Part shown: positions 15,412 to 22,448 of the stretch, piece after piece
How the letters are laid out: the number at the start of each line of letters is the position of its first letter
How positions within the stretch are numbered: the stretch's first letter is position 1
Origin: JAAYHC01 sp964483175
Lineage (GTDB): Bacteria; Bacillota; UBA5301
DNA: 24,609 nucleotides
Direction of reading: 5' to 3'
NCBI GenBank assembly: GCA_964483175.1
Contig: CAZAAT010000032.1
Coordinates: forward strand, 1-24,609
The notes under the pieces: model-generated
What the model saw: only the letters and a program-made list of their open reading frames with translations
What the model was told of the DNA's origin: nothing
Database searches by the model: none
Position numbers and translations under genes: made by a program

Positions 15412-16392
15412 ATTTTAGCCAACTTACGAATTGGTGGAATTGAAATAGATAACCCGGTGATATTAGCACCGATGGCTGGAGTAACCGACCGGGTGTTTCG
15501 CGAAATCGTGTATGAGCTGGCGCCGGGCCTGGCCTATACCGAGATGATTAGCGCCATGGCACTACTCTACGCCAATCCCCGGACCTTCAAAATGCTTGAT
15601 TTCGAGGCTTACCGGCCATTGGCGGTGCAACTTTTTGGGTCCAAGCCCGAGGTTATGGCTGAAGCAGCCAAGGTGGTAGAGGGTCGCTGTGCGCCTACTT
15701 TCATTGACATTAACATGGGTTGCCCCACGCCGAAGATTGTATCTAACGGGGATGGGGCGGCGTTGATGAAAAGACCGCAATTAGCCGCTCAGATTGTCGA
15801 TGCAGTTGCTAATAGTGTACAGGTGCCGGTAACGGTGAAAATTAGGGCTGGCTGGGATGATCATAACATCAATGCACCGGAGTTTGCCAAGCTGATGGTG
15901 AATGCAGGGGCCCAGGCGGTTGCGGTGCATGGGCGCACCAGGGCCCAATTTTACTCAGGGACAGCTGACTGGGATATCATTCGGGCCGTTGTCGAAGCGG
16001 TCGATGTTCCGGTGATCGGCAACGGTGACATTGACGATCTGCAATCTGTCCGGGAGCGCTTGGCCACCAGTGGCTGTGCTGGAATTATGATTGGTCGGGG
16101 AGCTTTAGGTAATCCATGGTTGATAAGTAGGGCCAGAAAGTTGGTTGCCGATGGTGAAGCCCCGGATCCACCTTCGGTTCAAGACCGACTGGAAATGGCG
16201 ATCCGCCATTTGAATCAGGCCGTGGACTATCAGGGCGAAGCCGTCGCTGTTCCGGCGATGCGCAAACATATCGCGTGGTATTTAAAGGGGATTAGGGGCG
16301 CTAGCGAGCTTAAGACCTACATCCAGACCCTCAAGTCTGCGGAGGAGGTAATCGCTGCCTTAACAGAATTTAAAGCCAAGTTGCCAAACTGA
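15412..16392 (+). CDS. dus: tRNA-dihydrouridine synthase (DusB-like)
   Basis: A flavin enzyme that reduces uridine to dihydrouridine in tRNA. The FMN-binding TIM barrel shows APMAGVTD near the N-terminus, the catalytic Cys in INMGCPTPK (codon at 15721), VKIRAGWDD, VHGRTRAQ, NGDI and GRGALGNPW. The first canonical start codon in frame is GTG 15457, but the upstream codons from 15421 encode LRIGGIEIDNP. That is the expected Dus N-terminal strand, so translation must begin earlier. The frame is open only from 15409, and the only candidate start there is ATT at 15412. An ATG at 15405 is in another frame and would fit if one T of the run at 15413-15416 were extra. The start is therefore uncertain; the product is not. 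The true FMN-enzyme subgroup (DusB versus others) was judged by eye. Confidence 0.9.
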   Translation: MLANLRIGGIEIDNPVILAPMAGVTDRVFREIVYELAPGLAYTEMISAMALLYANPRTFKMLDFEAYRPLAVQLFGSKPEVMAEAAKVVEGRCAPTFIDINMGCPTPKIVSNGDGAALMKRPQLAAQIVDAVANSVQVPVTVKIRAGWDDHNINAPEFAKLMVNAGAQAVAVHGRTRAQFYSGTADWDIIRAVVEAVDVPVIGNGDIDDLQSVRERLATSGCAGIMIGRGALGNPWLISRARKLVADGEAPDPPSVQDRLEMAIRHLNQAVDYQGEAVAVPAMRKHIAWYLKGIRGASELKTYIQTLKSAEEVIAALTEFKAKLPN

Positions 16393-16413
16393 TTGGGATA
16401 GCTAGCGGATTCT

Positions 16414-16439
16414 GCCTGCACTTTTGTGCAGGCTTTTTT
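16414..16439 (+). terminator. Intrinsic terminator after dus
   Basis: A perfect 8-base-pair stem, GCCTGCAC (16414-16421) with GTGCAGGC (16426-16433), has a TTTT loop and is followed by TTTTTT (16434-16439). The -35 box of the next operon begins two bases later. Confidence 0.93.
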
Positions 16440-16440
16440 A

Positions 16441-16469
16441 TTGAATAAAAAAGGCTTTCTCAGTATAAT
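16441..16469 (+). promoter_or_regulatory. Strong promoter of the HTH / AAR-like operon
   Basis: TTGAAT (16441-16446), a 17-base spacer and a perfect TATAAT (16464-16469). The predicted start is near 16476. A palindrome immediately downstream (16485-16500) would lie at about +9 to +24, a typical place for repression. Confidence 0.8.
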
Positions 16470-16484
16470 ATGGTAGAGAATAGT

Positions 16485-16500
16485 TGCACAGTTTTGTGCA
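16485..16500. promoter_or_regulatory. Palindromic operator candidate
   Basis: TGCACAGTTTTGTGCA is a perfect inverted repeat of TGCACA/TGTGCA with a GTTT spacer, between the predicted transcription start and the ribosome site of the HTH gene. Autoregulation by that HTH protein is the simplest reading. In RNA the same sequence could form a small hairpin. Confidence 0.55.
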
Positions 16501-16518
16501 CATTAACGGGGTGGCGAC

Positions 16519-17067
16519 TTGAACTTTATTCGCATCGGCAGCAAATTGCTGAGTCGCAATAAGATCATGATGGCGTTGGATAAGATTTTAGAGCTCCGCG
16601 TACAGGGTTACTCACAACTTGAAGTAGCCAAATTGTGCGGGATTGACCGTAGTTTCATCTCCCGTCTAGAGACGCTTGGGGAGGTAAAACGCGGCAATCG
16701 GGTGGCGGTGGTTGGTTTTCCGATCCAGAACAAAGTAGAGCTTCATCAGATCTTAACCGAGTTGGGTGTCGAATATATTCTGCTGCTCACCGAGGCCGAA
16801 CGCTGGCGTTTCTTCGCTAACAAGGACGGCACCGAAGTTTTTAATGAGTTGATGCGGATCGTAGCGGATCTGCGGGGCTATGATGTGGTGATTTTTTTCG
16901 GTTCGGATATGCGCAACAGTGTGATCGAATCGGTGTTGGGAGAAAAGGCCATCACGATTTCGATCGGGGAATCTCCCATCACCGAAGATGTTTATCTAAA
17001 CCCGGAAAGCGTGCGTAAGCTGGTGGAAAAGGTGCGGGTTAAACAAGTTAGCAAGGAAAGGGGATAA
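16519..17067 (+). CDS. HTH transcriptional regulator, first gene of a three-gene operon
   Basis: A 182-residue protein with an XRE-like helix-turn-helix at about 20-56 (VQGYSQLEVAKLCGIDRSFI). A C-terminal alpha/beta domain (about 60-160) contains RVAVVGFP, YILLLTEAERW and YDVVIFFGSDMRNSV, which looks like a small Rossmann-like sensing domain. I do not know its ligand. The start is TTG at 16519, with GGGGTGG at 16508-16514; ATG 16567 is possible but has no ribosome site and would cut into the HTH. It is transcribed from a strong promoter with a palindrome downstream, and lies 3 bases before the next gene. It probably controls its own operon in response to a metabolite of the following two gene products. 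Confidence 0.8.
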   Translation: MNFIRIGSKLLSRNKIMMALDKILELRVQGYSQLEVAKLCGIDRSFISRLETLGEVKRGNRVAVVGFPIQNKVELHQILTELGVEYILLLTEAERWRFFANKDGTEVFNELMRIVADLRGYDVVIFFGSDMRNSVIESVLGEKAITISIGESPITEDVYLNPESVRKLVEKVRVKQVSKERG

Positions 17068-17070
17068 GTC

Positions 17071-17976
17071 ATGAAACGGGTCGTCTCAGTCAGTATCGGA
17101 TCATCAGAACGTAACCACTGTGTAGAGATAAATGTCCTCGGTGAAGAGGTCCGCATCGAACGAATTGGCACCGATGGCGATATGGAAAAAGCCATCTTAT
17201 TGATCAAAGAGTTAGATGGCAAGGTAGATGCTCTTGGCATGGGTGGTATCGACTTGCATGTGTGGGCAGGGCCCAAACGCTATACCTTCCGCGATGGCAA
17301 GCGGATTTTCCGGGCTGCAACCAGCACACCGATTGTCGATGGAACTGGGCTTAAAAACACTTTGGAGCGCAGAGTTATTTATCAACTTCAGGAATCCGGC
17401 CTCATTGATTTTCGTAAACAAAAGGTTCTTTTGACCTGTGGTCTCGACCGTTTTGGCATGGCAGAAGCTCTATCTGACTTACAGGCCGATCTGGTGCTCG
17501 GTGATCTGATGTTCGCCTTAGGCCTGGCAATTCCGATCAGAACACTCAAAACTCTCTACCGGGTAGCGGCTGTTCTGGCCCCGGTGATAGTGCAGTTGCC
17601 CTTTGAGCTAGTTTATCCGACAGGAGAAAAACAGATTAAGGAGCAGAAACCGAAATTTGCTAAGTGGTATCAGTGGGCTGATATTATTGCTGGGGATTAT
17701 CTTTTTATCAAGAGGTATATGCCGACCGACCTTAGTGGAAAAACTATCTTGACAAACACGGTAACTGCAAAGGATGTACAGGACCTGAAAGACCGTGGTG
17801 TTTCCAGGCTGATTACGACTACGCCGGAGTTATCGGGACGTTCATTCGGCACTAACGTGATGGAAGGCTTGTTGGTCGCTTTGTCAAGCAAGCCCTATTG
17901 TGAGCTAACTCCGGGAGACTATCAGGAGCTACTCGATAAGATCGGTTTCAAGCCACGTTTAGAGCAGTTAGCGTAA
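17071..17976 (+). CDS. Conserved protein of uncertain function (sometimes named quinate 5-dehydrogenase)
   Basis: A 301-residue cytoplasmic protein. From memory, close relatives in Clostridia are labelled quinate 5-dehydrogenase, but I see no classical GxGxxG NAD-binding loop to justify that name. Visible conserved-looking blocks are ALGMGGIDLHVWAG (54-67), PIVDGTGLKNTLERR (87-101), LDRFGMAEAL (125-134), QLPFELVYPTGEKQ (175-188), ITTTPEL (248-254) and GTNVMEG (260-266). These suggest a phosphate- or nucleotide-handling alpha/beta protein with repeated Rossmann-like units. The ATG at 17071 has AAGGAAAGGGG upstream. It is followed 23 bases later by the AAR-like gene, and it probably works on the same pathway. 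Confidence 0.75.
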   Translation: MKRVVSVSIGSSERNHCVEINVLGEEVRIERIGTDGDMEKAILLIKELDGKVDALGMGGIDLHVWAGPKRYTFRDGKRIFRAATSTPIVDGTGLKNTLERRVIYQLQESGLIDFRKQKVLLTCGLDRFGMAEALSDLQADLVLGDLMFALGLAIPIRTLKTLYRVAAVLAPVIVQLPFELVYPTGEKQIKEQKPKFAKWYQWADIIAGDYLFIKRYMPTDLSGKTILTNTVTAKDVQDLKDRGVSRLITTTPELSGRSFGTNVMEGLLVALSSKPYCELTPGDYQELLDKIGFKPRLEQLA

Positions 17977-17999
17977 CCAGAAAGGAGTTGCACCCCTAG

Positions 18000-19094
18000 T
18001 TGGAAAAGTTCGCCTTTATTATTCACCCTTTAGACACCACGGATATTTTTCGCAAGTTCCCCCAGGCTAAAAAGTTACCAGAGTCTTTCTTGGAGAATTG
18101 TTTTCGGCATCTGCCATCATTTGCAGTTTCTAGTATTACCGGTATCAAGTCTGCTACCGGGGCTGAGGCTTCCGGCTGGTTCATCGCCTGCCCGATCACC
18201 AGCAGATTGATGTTTGACTTGCCTGAGGAGTATGTCCTCCGCAAGATTTCCGGCGCTGCCAAATTGGCCGAACGGCTTGGCGCGGGGATTGTCGGCTTGG
18301 GCGCGCTAACCTCGGTTGTAGGTGATGCTGGAGTCACCATAGCCAAGAACGTCCGGATTCCAGTAACTACCGGCAATAGTTTTACGGTAGCCACTGCGTT
18401 AAGAGGGATTAGGCGGGCTAGCCAACTGATGGAATTGGATTTGTCAGAGGCCAACCTAGCTGTAATCGGAGCCACAGGTTCGATCGGGAAAGCCTGTGCG
18501 CGCATCATGGCAAAGCAGGTCAAGGAACTCACCTTGATCGGACGGAACAGCGAGAACTTGTCTCGGTTAGCACAGGAGATTACTGCCAGCGAATCAACTA
18601 AGGTCAGTGTCAGTACTGATATTAGTACGGCTTTGGGCCAAGTTGACGTGGTGATTACCGTGACCAGCGCGGTTGATACCGTAATTAAACCTCATTATCT
18701 AAAATCCGGGGCGATTGTCTGTGACGTAGCCAGGCCGCGCGATGTTTCACGCCGGGTTGCCGAAGCTCGTCGGGATGTGCTGGTCTTCGAAGGAGGTGTA
18801 GTTCAGGTTCCGGGTAGTGTAGATTTTGGTTTTAACTTTGGTTTCCCCCCGGGTACAGCGTATGCGTGTATGGCTGAAACCATGATGTTGGCACTAGAAA
18901 AGCGGTATGAGCCATTTAGTCTCGGCCGGGATTTAACGGTTGAGCAGGTGATGGAGATAGATTGCTTAGCCGAAAAGCACGGCTTTAGTTTGGCCGGCCT
19001 GCGTAGCTTTGAGCGGGCTTTGGATGAGCGGGAAATCTTGGCGATTAAGCATCGGATCAAAGGGGCAAAGGCAATGGCGGCAGGTCTTTCTTGA
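18000..19094 (+). CDS. Fatty acyl-ACP reductase-like (AAR-like, COG5322-type) dehydrogenase
   Basis: A 364-residue Rossmann dehydrogenase. As I recall the cyanobacterial long-chain acyl-ACP reductase sequence, this protein matches it in order and spacing: TTGNS (123-127), the nucleotide loop GATGSIG (157-163), LTLIGRN (177-183), then AYACMAET with Cys290 where the cyanobacterial enzyme has its acyl-accepting Cys in FACFAEA. SLGRDLTVEQVMEI followed by KHGF closes the protein as in AAR. AAR reduces acyl-ACP to fatty aldehyde with NADPH. Shikimate/quinate dehydrogenase labels are common for such proteins but fit less well. The true substrate is unknown. The start is TTG at 18000, with AAAGGAG 12 bases upstream; no better start exists. 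It is the last gene of the HTH operon, and its stop lies inside the next promoter. Confidence 0.8.
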   Translation: MEKFAFIIHPLDTTDIFRKFPQAKKLPESFLENCFRHLPSFAVSSITGIKSATGAEASGWFIACPITSRLMFDLPEEYVLRKISGAAKLAERLGAGIVGLGALTSVVGDAGVTIAKNVRIPVTTGNSFTVATALRGIRRASQLMELDLSEANLAVIGATGSIGKACARIMAKQVKELTLIGRNSENLSRLAQEITASESTKVSVSTDISTALGQVDVVITVTSAVDTVIKPHYLKSGAIVCDVARPRDVSRRVAEARRDVLVFEGGVVQVPGSVDFGFNFGFPPGTAYACMAETMMLALEKRYEPFSLGRDLTVEQVMEIDCLAEKHGFSLAGLRSFERALDEREILAIKHRIKGAKAMAAGLS

Positions 19095-19119
19095 CAAATA
19101 GCTAGCCCTCAATTATAAT
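19091..19119 (+). promoter_or_regulatory. Full-consensus promoter upstream of greA
   Basis: TTGACA (19091-19096), a 17-base spacer and TATAAT (19114-19119) match the sigma-A consensus at every position. The -35 box overlaps the stop codon of the AAR-like gene. Transcription should start near 19126, about 154 bases before greA. Confidence 0.85.
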
Positions 19120-19141
19120 TATTCCAAATTTTGCGGGAATC

Positions 19142-19170
19142 GGCACTGGTCGCTTGACCGGTGCCCTTTT
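19142..19170 (+). terminator. Terminator-like hairpin in the greA leader
   Basis: GGCACTGGTC (19142-19151) pairs with GACCGGTGCC (19156-19165), giving ten pairs with one G-U and a GCTT loop, followed by CTTTT. The T-tract is short, so termination may be partial. It could end the upstream operon, or attenuate transcripts from the consensus promoter at 19091, releasing an RNA of about 45 bases. A weaker second promoter (CTGACA 19187-19192, TAAAAA 19211-19216, 18-base spacer) may exist downstream. Confidence 0.6.
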
Positions 19171-19279
19171 ACGCGTAGCTGAGCAACTGACAATTATTTG
19201 CTCGCATACATAAAAAAAGCTGCACATACATTAAAGCTGAACTACAAAGGGCAGCAGACCTTAAGAGGGGAAGGGTATA

Positions 19280-19759
19280 ATGATAGAGAAAGAGTACCTA
19301 CTAACCGAAGAGGGCTTGAAGCAGAAAGAGGCGGAGTTAGAATACCTTAAAACCGTAAAACGTCGTGAGGTTGCCGCTCGGATCAAACAAGCTCTCGAAT
19401 TTGGTGATATTAGCGAAAACTCTGAGTATGATGATGCCAAAAATGAACAAGCGTTTATCGAGGGACGCATCGCTACGTTAGAAAAGGTTTTACGTAACGC
19501 GAAGATCATCGATAGTGATGAATATTCAGAGGACGTTGTCGGGATGGGCCAAAAGGTTAAACTTAAGGACCTTGAGACCGGTGTAGAAGAGGAGTATCAA
19601 CTGGTCAGTTCTGCTGAGAGTGACCCGACCAACAACAAGATATCCAATGAATCGCCGGTAGGCAAGGCGATTTTGGGCAAAAAGATTGGCTCGGTGGTGG
19701 ATGTCCAGGTGCCTATCGGGGTCATCCAGTATGAGATACTCTCGGTTTCTCGGGCATAG
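19280..19759 (+). CDS. greA: Transcription elongation factor GreA
   Basis: A 159-residue factor that rescues backtracked RNA polymerase by stimulating transcript cleavage. It has the N-terminal coiled coil (about 1-75) with the acidic tip GDISENSEYDDA. Asp43 and Glu46 correspond to the catalytic-tip acids. The C-terminal FKBP-like domain (about 80-158) follows. The length is standard. The ATG at 19280 is preceded by AGAGGGGAAGGG. It lies 18 bases before lysS. The long leader with a consensus promoter and hairpin suggests regulated transcription. Confidence 0.97.
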   Translation: MIEKEYLLTEEGLKQKEAELEYLKTVKRREVAARIKQALEFGDISENSEYDDAKNEQAFIEGRIATLEKVLRNAKIIDSDEYSEDVVGMGQKVKLKDLETGVEEEYQLVSSAESDPTNNKISNESPVGKAILGKKIGSVVDVQVPIGVIQYEILSVSRA

Positions 19760-19777
19760 ATAGTTAGGAGGATAAAA

Positions 19778-21337
19778 GTGGTTCCCGAACACGGTGATTT
19801 GAACCAGAGCAATGTAGAAGAACAAGATGGACTAGACCTCAACGACCAGATGTTGGTCAGGAGGGAAAAGTTACAGCAACTGCGCGCTGAAGGCAGGGAC
19901 CCTTTTAAAATCAGCCGGTATGAGCGCACCGCGACCGCCGCTATGGCGGTTCAGCGATTTTTAGAACTAGAGCAAACTGCAACAGCCGATGGCCAAGAGC
20001 TAGCCCATGATGCCGGTCCGGAGGTTAGCTTGGCCGGTCGGATCAGAACCATCCGGGTAATGGGAAAGGCTAGTTTTGCTCATATTCAGGATGAGACAGG
20101 CCAGATCCAAGTTTACGTTAAAGTCAATGATCTCGGTGAAGAAGCGTACCAATACTTCAAGTCTTTTGACATTGGCGACATTATCGGGGTTAGCGGCAAG
20201 GTCTTCCGAACCAGACGGGGTGAGGTGACTCTGGCCGTAAATTCATTCATCTTGTTGTCCAAGGCTTTGCGACCCCTGCCGGATAAGTGGCACGGACTCA
20301 AAGATGTGGAGTTACGCTACCGTCAGCGTTATGTGGACCTAATTGTCAATCCTGAAGCCAAAAAGGTCTTTGAGCAGCGGAGTAAAGCTCTGAATGCCAT
20401 TCGGACCTTCTTAACCAACCGGGGCTTTTTGGAGGTTGAAACTCCAGTACTCCACCCGATCGCCGGTGGTGCCAATGCCAAACCATTTATAACCCATCAT
20501 AATACTTTGGACATGCAGCTTTATCTGCGGATTGCTCCGGAGTTGTATCTGAAAAGGCTAATCGTAGGTGGATTTGACCGGGTTTTTGAGTTGGGCAAAA
20601 ACTTCCGTAATGAGGGTATTTCCACCAAACATAATCCGGAGTATACTTCTTTGGAACTCTACCAAGCCTATGTGGATTTCCATGAGATGATGGAGATTAC
20701 CGAAGAGTTGGTAGCATACGTTGCCAATGAGCTTCTTGGCACTACAAAAATCAACTATCAAGGCAAGGAGATCGATCTGACTCCGCCATGGCCACGCGTA
20801 ACTATGGAAGAGTCTTTACAGCGTTTTGCCGGTATTGACTTTGCTGCGGTTACAGATGACGCCGCGGCGCGGGAGCTCGCGAAGACCAAAGGCCTCAAAG
20901 TCCAATCCGATACCACTCGGGGTGAGGTTTTGGCCGCTCTGTTTGAGGAGTTTGTTGAGGACAAATTGATTCAGCCGGTCTTTATTACCCATCACCCGGT
21001 GGAGATATCGCCATTAGCAAAGCGTACCCCAGAGCATCCGGAGGTTACCGACCGGTTCGAACCTTTTATCAACGGGTGGGAAATCGCCAATGGTTTCTCC
21101 GAGTTGAACGATCCGCTTGATCAGAGAGAACGTTTTGAAAAGCAGGTTCAAGCCCGAGAGAAGGGTGATGAAGAGGCTCACATGATGGATGAGGATTTCA
21201 TCACCGCCCTTGAGATTGGGCTGCCACCTACCGGGGGCTTAGGCATCGGCGTGGATCGGCTCTTGATGCTACTGACAGATTCTCCCTCGATCCGAGATGT
21301 AATCTTATTCCCGCACATGAGGCCGCGCCATGATTAA
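19778..21337 (+). CDS. lysS: Lysyl-tRNA synthetase, class II
   Basis: A 519-residue enzyme that charges tRNA-Lys. A short acidic N-terminal extension (about 1-25) precedes the usual REKLQQLRAEGRDPF start. The OB-fold anticodon domain spans about 80-180. The class II core follows, with motif 2 (FRNEGISTKHNPEYT, about 275-290) and motif 3 (GLGIGVDRLLMLL near 488-500, ending IRDVILFPHMRPR). The start is GTG at 19778, with AGGAGG upstream. The greA-lysS order is common in Firmicutes. Its 3' end overlaps azlC by 8 bases. Confidence 0.97.
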   Translation: MVPEHGDLNQSNVEEQDGLDLNDQMLVRREKLQQLRAEGRDPFKISRYERTATAAMAVQRFLELEQTATADGQELAHDAGPEVSLAGRIRTIRVMGKASFAHIQDETGQIQVYVKVNDLGEEAYQYFKSFDIGDIIGVSGKVFRTRRGEVTLAVNSFILLSKALRPLPDKWHGLKDVELRYRQRYVDLIVNPEAKKVFEQRSKALNAIRTFLTNRGFLEVETPVLHPIAGGANAKPFITHHNTLDMQLYLRIAPELYLKRLIVGGFDRVFELGKNFRNEGISTKHNPEYTSLELYQAYVDFHEMMEITEELVAYVANELLGTTKINYQGKEIDLTPPWPRVTMEESLQRFAGIDFAAVTDDAAARELAKTKGLKVQSDTTRGEVLAALFEEFVEDKLIQPVFITHHPVEISPLAKRTPEHPEVTDRFEPFINGWEIANGFSELNDPLDQRERFEKQVQAREKGDEEAHMMDEDFITALEIGLPPTGGLGIGVDRLLMLLTDSPSIRDVILFPHMRPRHD

Positions 21338-22067
21338 TCAGACCCCTCAATGCGCTGCATCCGCAGCACTACAAGGGCAGAGCAAGAGTATCTTCGAAGG
21401 GGCCAAAATGGCCCTTCCGATTATTTTGGGCTATCTTCCGGTTGGTTTGGCCTATGGTGCTTTGGCCGGTGGTTCTGGGCTGACTATCTGGGAAACCGTC
21501 CTGATGTCGGTCTTTGTCTTTGCAGGTTCAGCTCAGTTTGTGGCGATTGCACTACTGGCGGCCGGAGCCGGTCCGCTGTCGATTACCGTTACGACTTTCT
21601 TTGTCAATCTGCGCCATCTGTTGATGAGCGCTGCCCTGAGCCAGTATTTTCGCGGCTATAATAACCGGTGGCTGGCTTGGTTTGGGGCGGAGCTTACGGA
21701 CGAATCATTTGCGATTCACTCAGCACGGTTCCGCCAAGATCCTGCTACTTACCAACCCGCCACGATTCTCGCGGTTAATGGGTTTGCTCATCTGGGTTGG
21801 ATCGTCGCCTCACTGCTAGGTTTTCTGATCCAGAAAGGGATTACAGATCCAGGAAAATATGGGCTGGACTTCGCCCTGCCGGCGATGTTCATTGCCTTGC
21901 TGTTCATGCAGTTTACCAAGAGGGTGGACCTTTTCGTCGCCGCAGTGGCCTTTATTATTTCCGTTGGGCTCGGCCAAGTCTTGCCGGTCTATTGGGCGGC
22001 TATTCTCGCCGCGGTCAGTGGAGCCCTAATAGGTGCGATCTTGATCTGGAAAAAGGGGGAACAGTAA
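21330..22067 (+). CDS. azlC: AzlC family branched-chain amino acid exporter, large subunit
   Basis: A 245-residue integral membrane protein with about six to eight hydrophobic segments. Family landmarks are MALPIILGYLPVGLAYG (27-43), FAGSAQFVA, NLRHLLMSAALS and the ELTDESFA segment. With AzlD it exports branched-chain amino acids, as shown for Bacillus AzlCD and Corynebacterium BrnFE. The ATG at 21330 overlaps lysS, with a TGAGG site 7 bases upstream, and its stop overlaps the azlD start by one base, so expression is tied to lysS. Confidence 0.93.
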   Translation: MINQTPQCAASAALQGQSKSIFEGAKMALPIILGYLPVGLAYGALAGGSGLTIWETVLMSVFVFAGSAQFVAIALLAAGAGPLSITVTTFFVNLRHLLMSAALSQYFRGYNNRWLAWFGAELTDESFAIHSARFRQDPATYQPATILAVNGFAHLGWIVASLLGFLIQKGITDPGKYGLDFALPAMFIALLFMQFTKRVDLFVAAVAFIISVGLGQVLPVYWAAILAAVSGALIGAILIWKKGEQ

Positions 22068-22387
22068 TGCGTTGGGAAGTAGCGGCAGCTATTGTCGGAA
22101 TGACGGTAGTAACCTATCTGCCTCGGGCCATACCGTTGATTGCCCTAAAAGATCGCAAGCTGCCACGGTTCATGGTCTTGTGGCTCCAGTTTATTCCTGT
22201 AGCTATCCTAGCGGCGTTGTTGGCCCCGTCGGTGCTGCAATACGGCGGAGAGTGGTCGTTTAGTTGGCAGAACCCCTTTGTGGTTGCAGCTATCCCCACA
22301 ATACTGGTTGCAGCCAAAACGCGTAGCCTCATGCTCACCACTTTTGCCGGCATGGCAACGGCCACAATTATTAACCATCTTTGGTAA
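22067..22387 (+). CDS. azlD: AzlD family branched-chain amino acid exporter, small subunit
   Basis: A 106-residue membrane protein with three to four hydrophobic segments. VTYLPRAIPLIAL and LWLQFIPVAILAALLAP are typical AzlD stretches, and RSLMLTTFAGM follows. The open frame extends far upstream within azlC, but the ATG at 22067 has an AAGGGGG site and gives the usual family length. It is the small partner of the preceding permease. The transcript then meets a strong hairpin with a T-tract. Confidence 0.92.
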   Translation: MRWEVAAAIVGMTVVTYLPRAIPLIALKDRKLPRFMVLWLQFIPVAILAALLAPSVLQYGGEWSFSWQNPFVVAAIPTILVAAKTRSLMLTTFAGMATATIINHLW

Positions 22388-22402
22388 GATTGTCATCATT
22401 TT

Positions 22403-22448
22403 AAAATCCCCTGGACAGACTAACTTAATAGTCTGGAGGGGATTTTTT
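22403..22448 (+). terminator. Terminator-like hairpin that masks the hydrogenase ribosome site
   Basis: AAAATCCCCT (22403-22412) pairs with AGGGGATTTT (22437-22446), and CAGACTA (22416-22422) pairs with TAGTCTG (22429-22435), with a small internal bulge and an ACTTAA loop. The T-tract is 22443-22448. The 3' arm contains GGAGGGG (22435-22441), the ribosome site of the hydrogenase gene, whose TTG start is at 22447. The element therefore reads as a terminator of lysS-azlCD and also as a translation mask. Confidence 0.85.

Noticed and set aside
19218..19255. Possible additional operator half-site (TGCACA) and GCTGC/GCAGC pairing before greA
   Set aside because: Only a single half-site with no inverted partner. 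The five-base pairing across a long loop is weak and could be chance.
21797..22066. Upstream extension of azlD reading through azlC in another frame
   Set aside because: The product before the ATG at 22067 is Arg-rich shadow sequence. The ATG with AAGGGGG gives the normal AzlD length.
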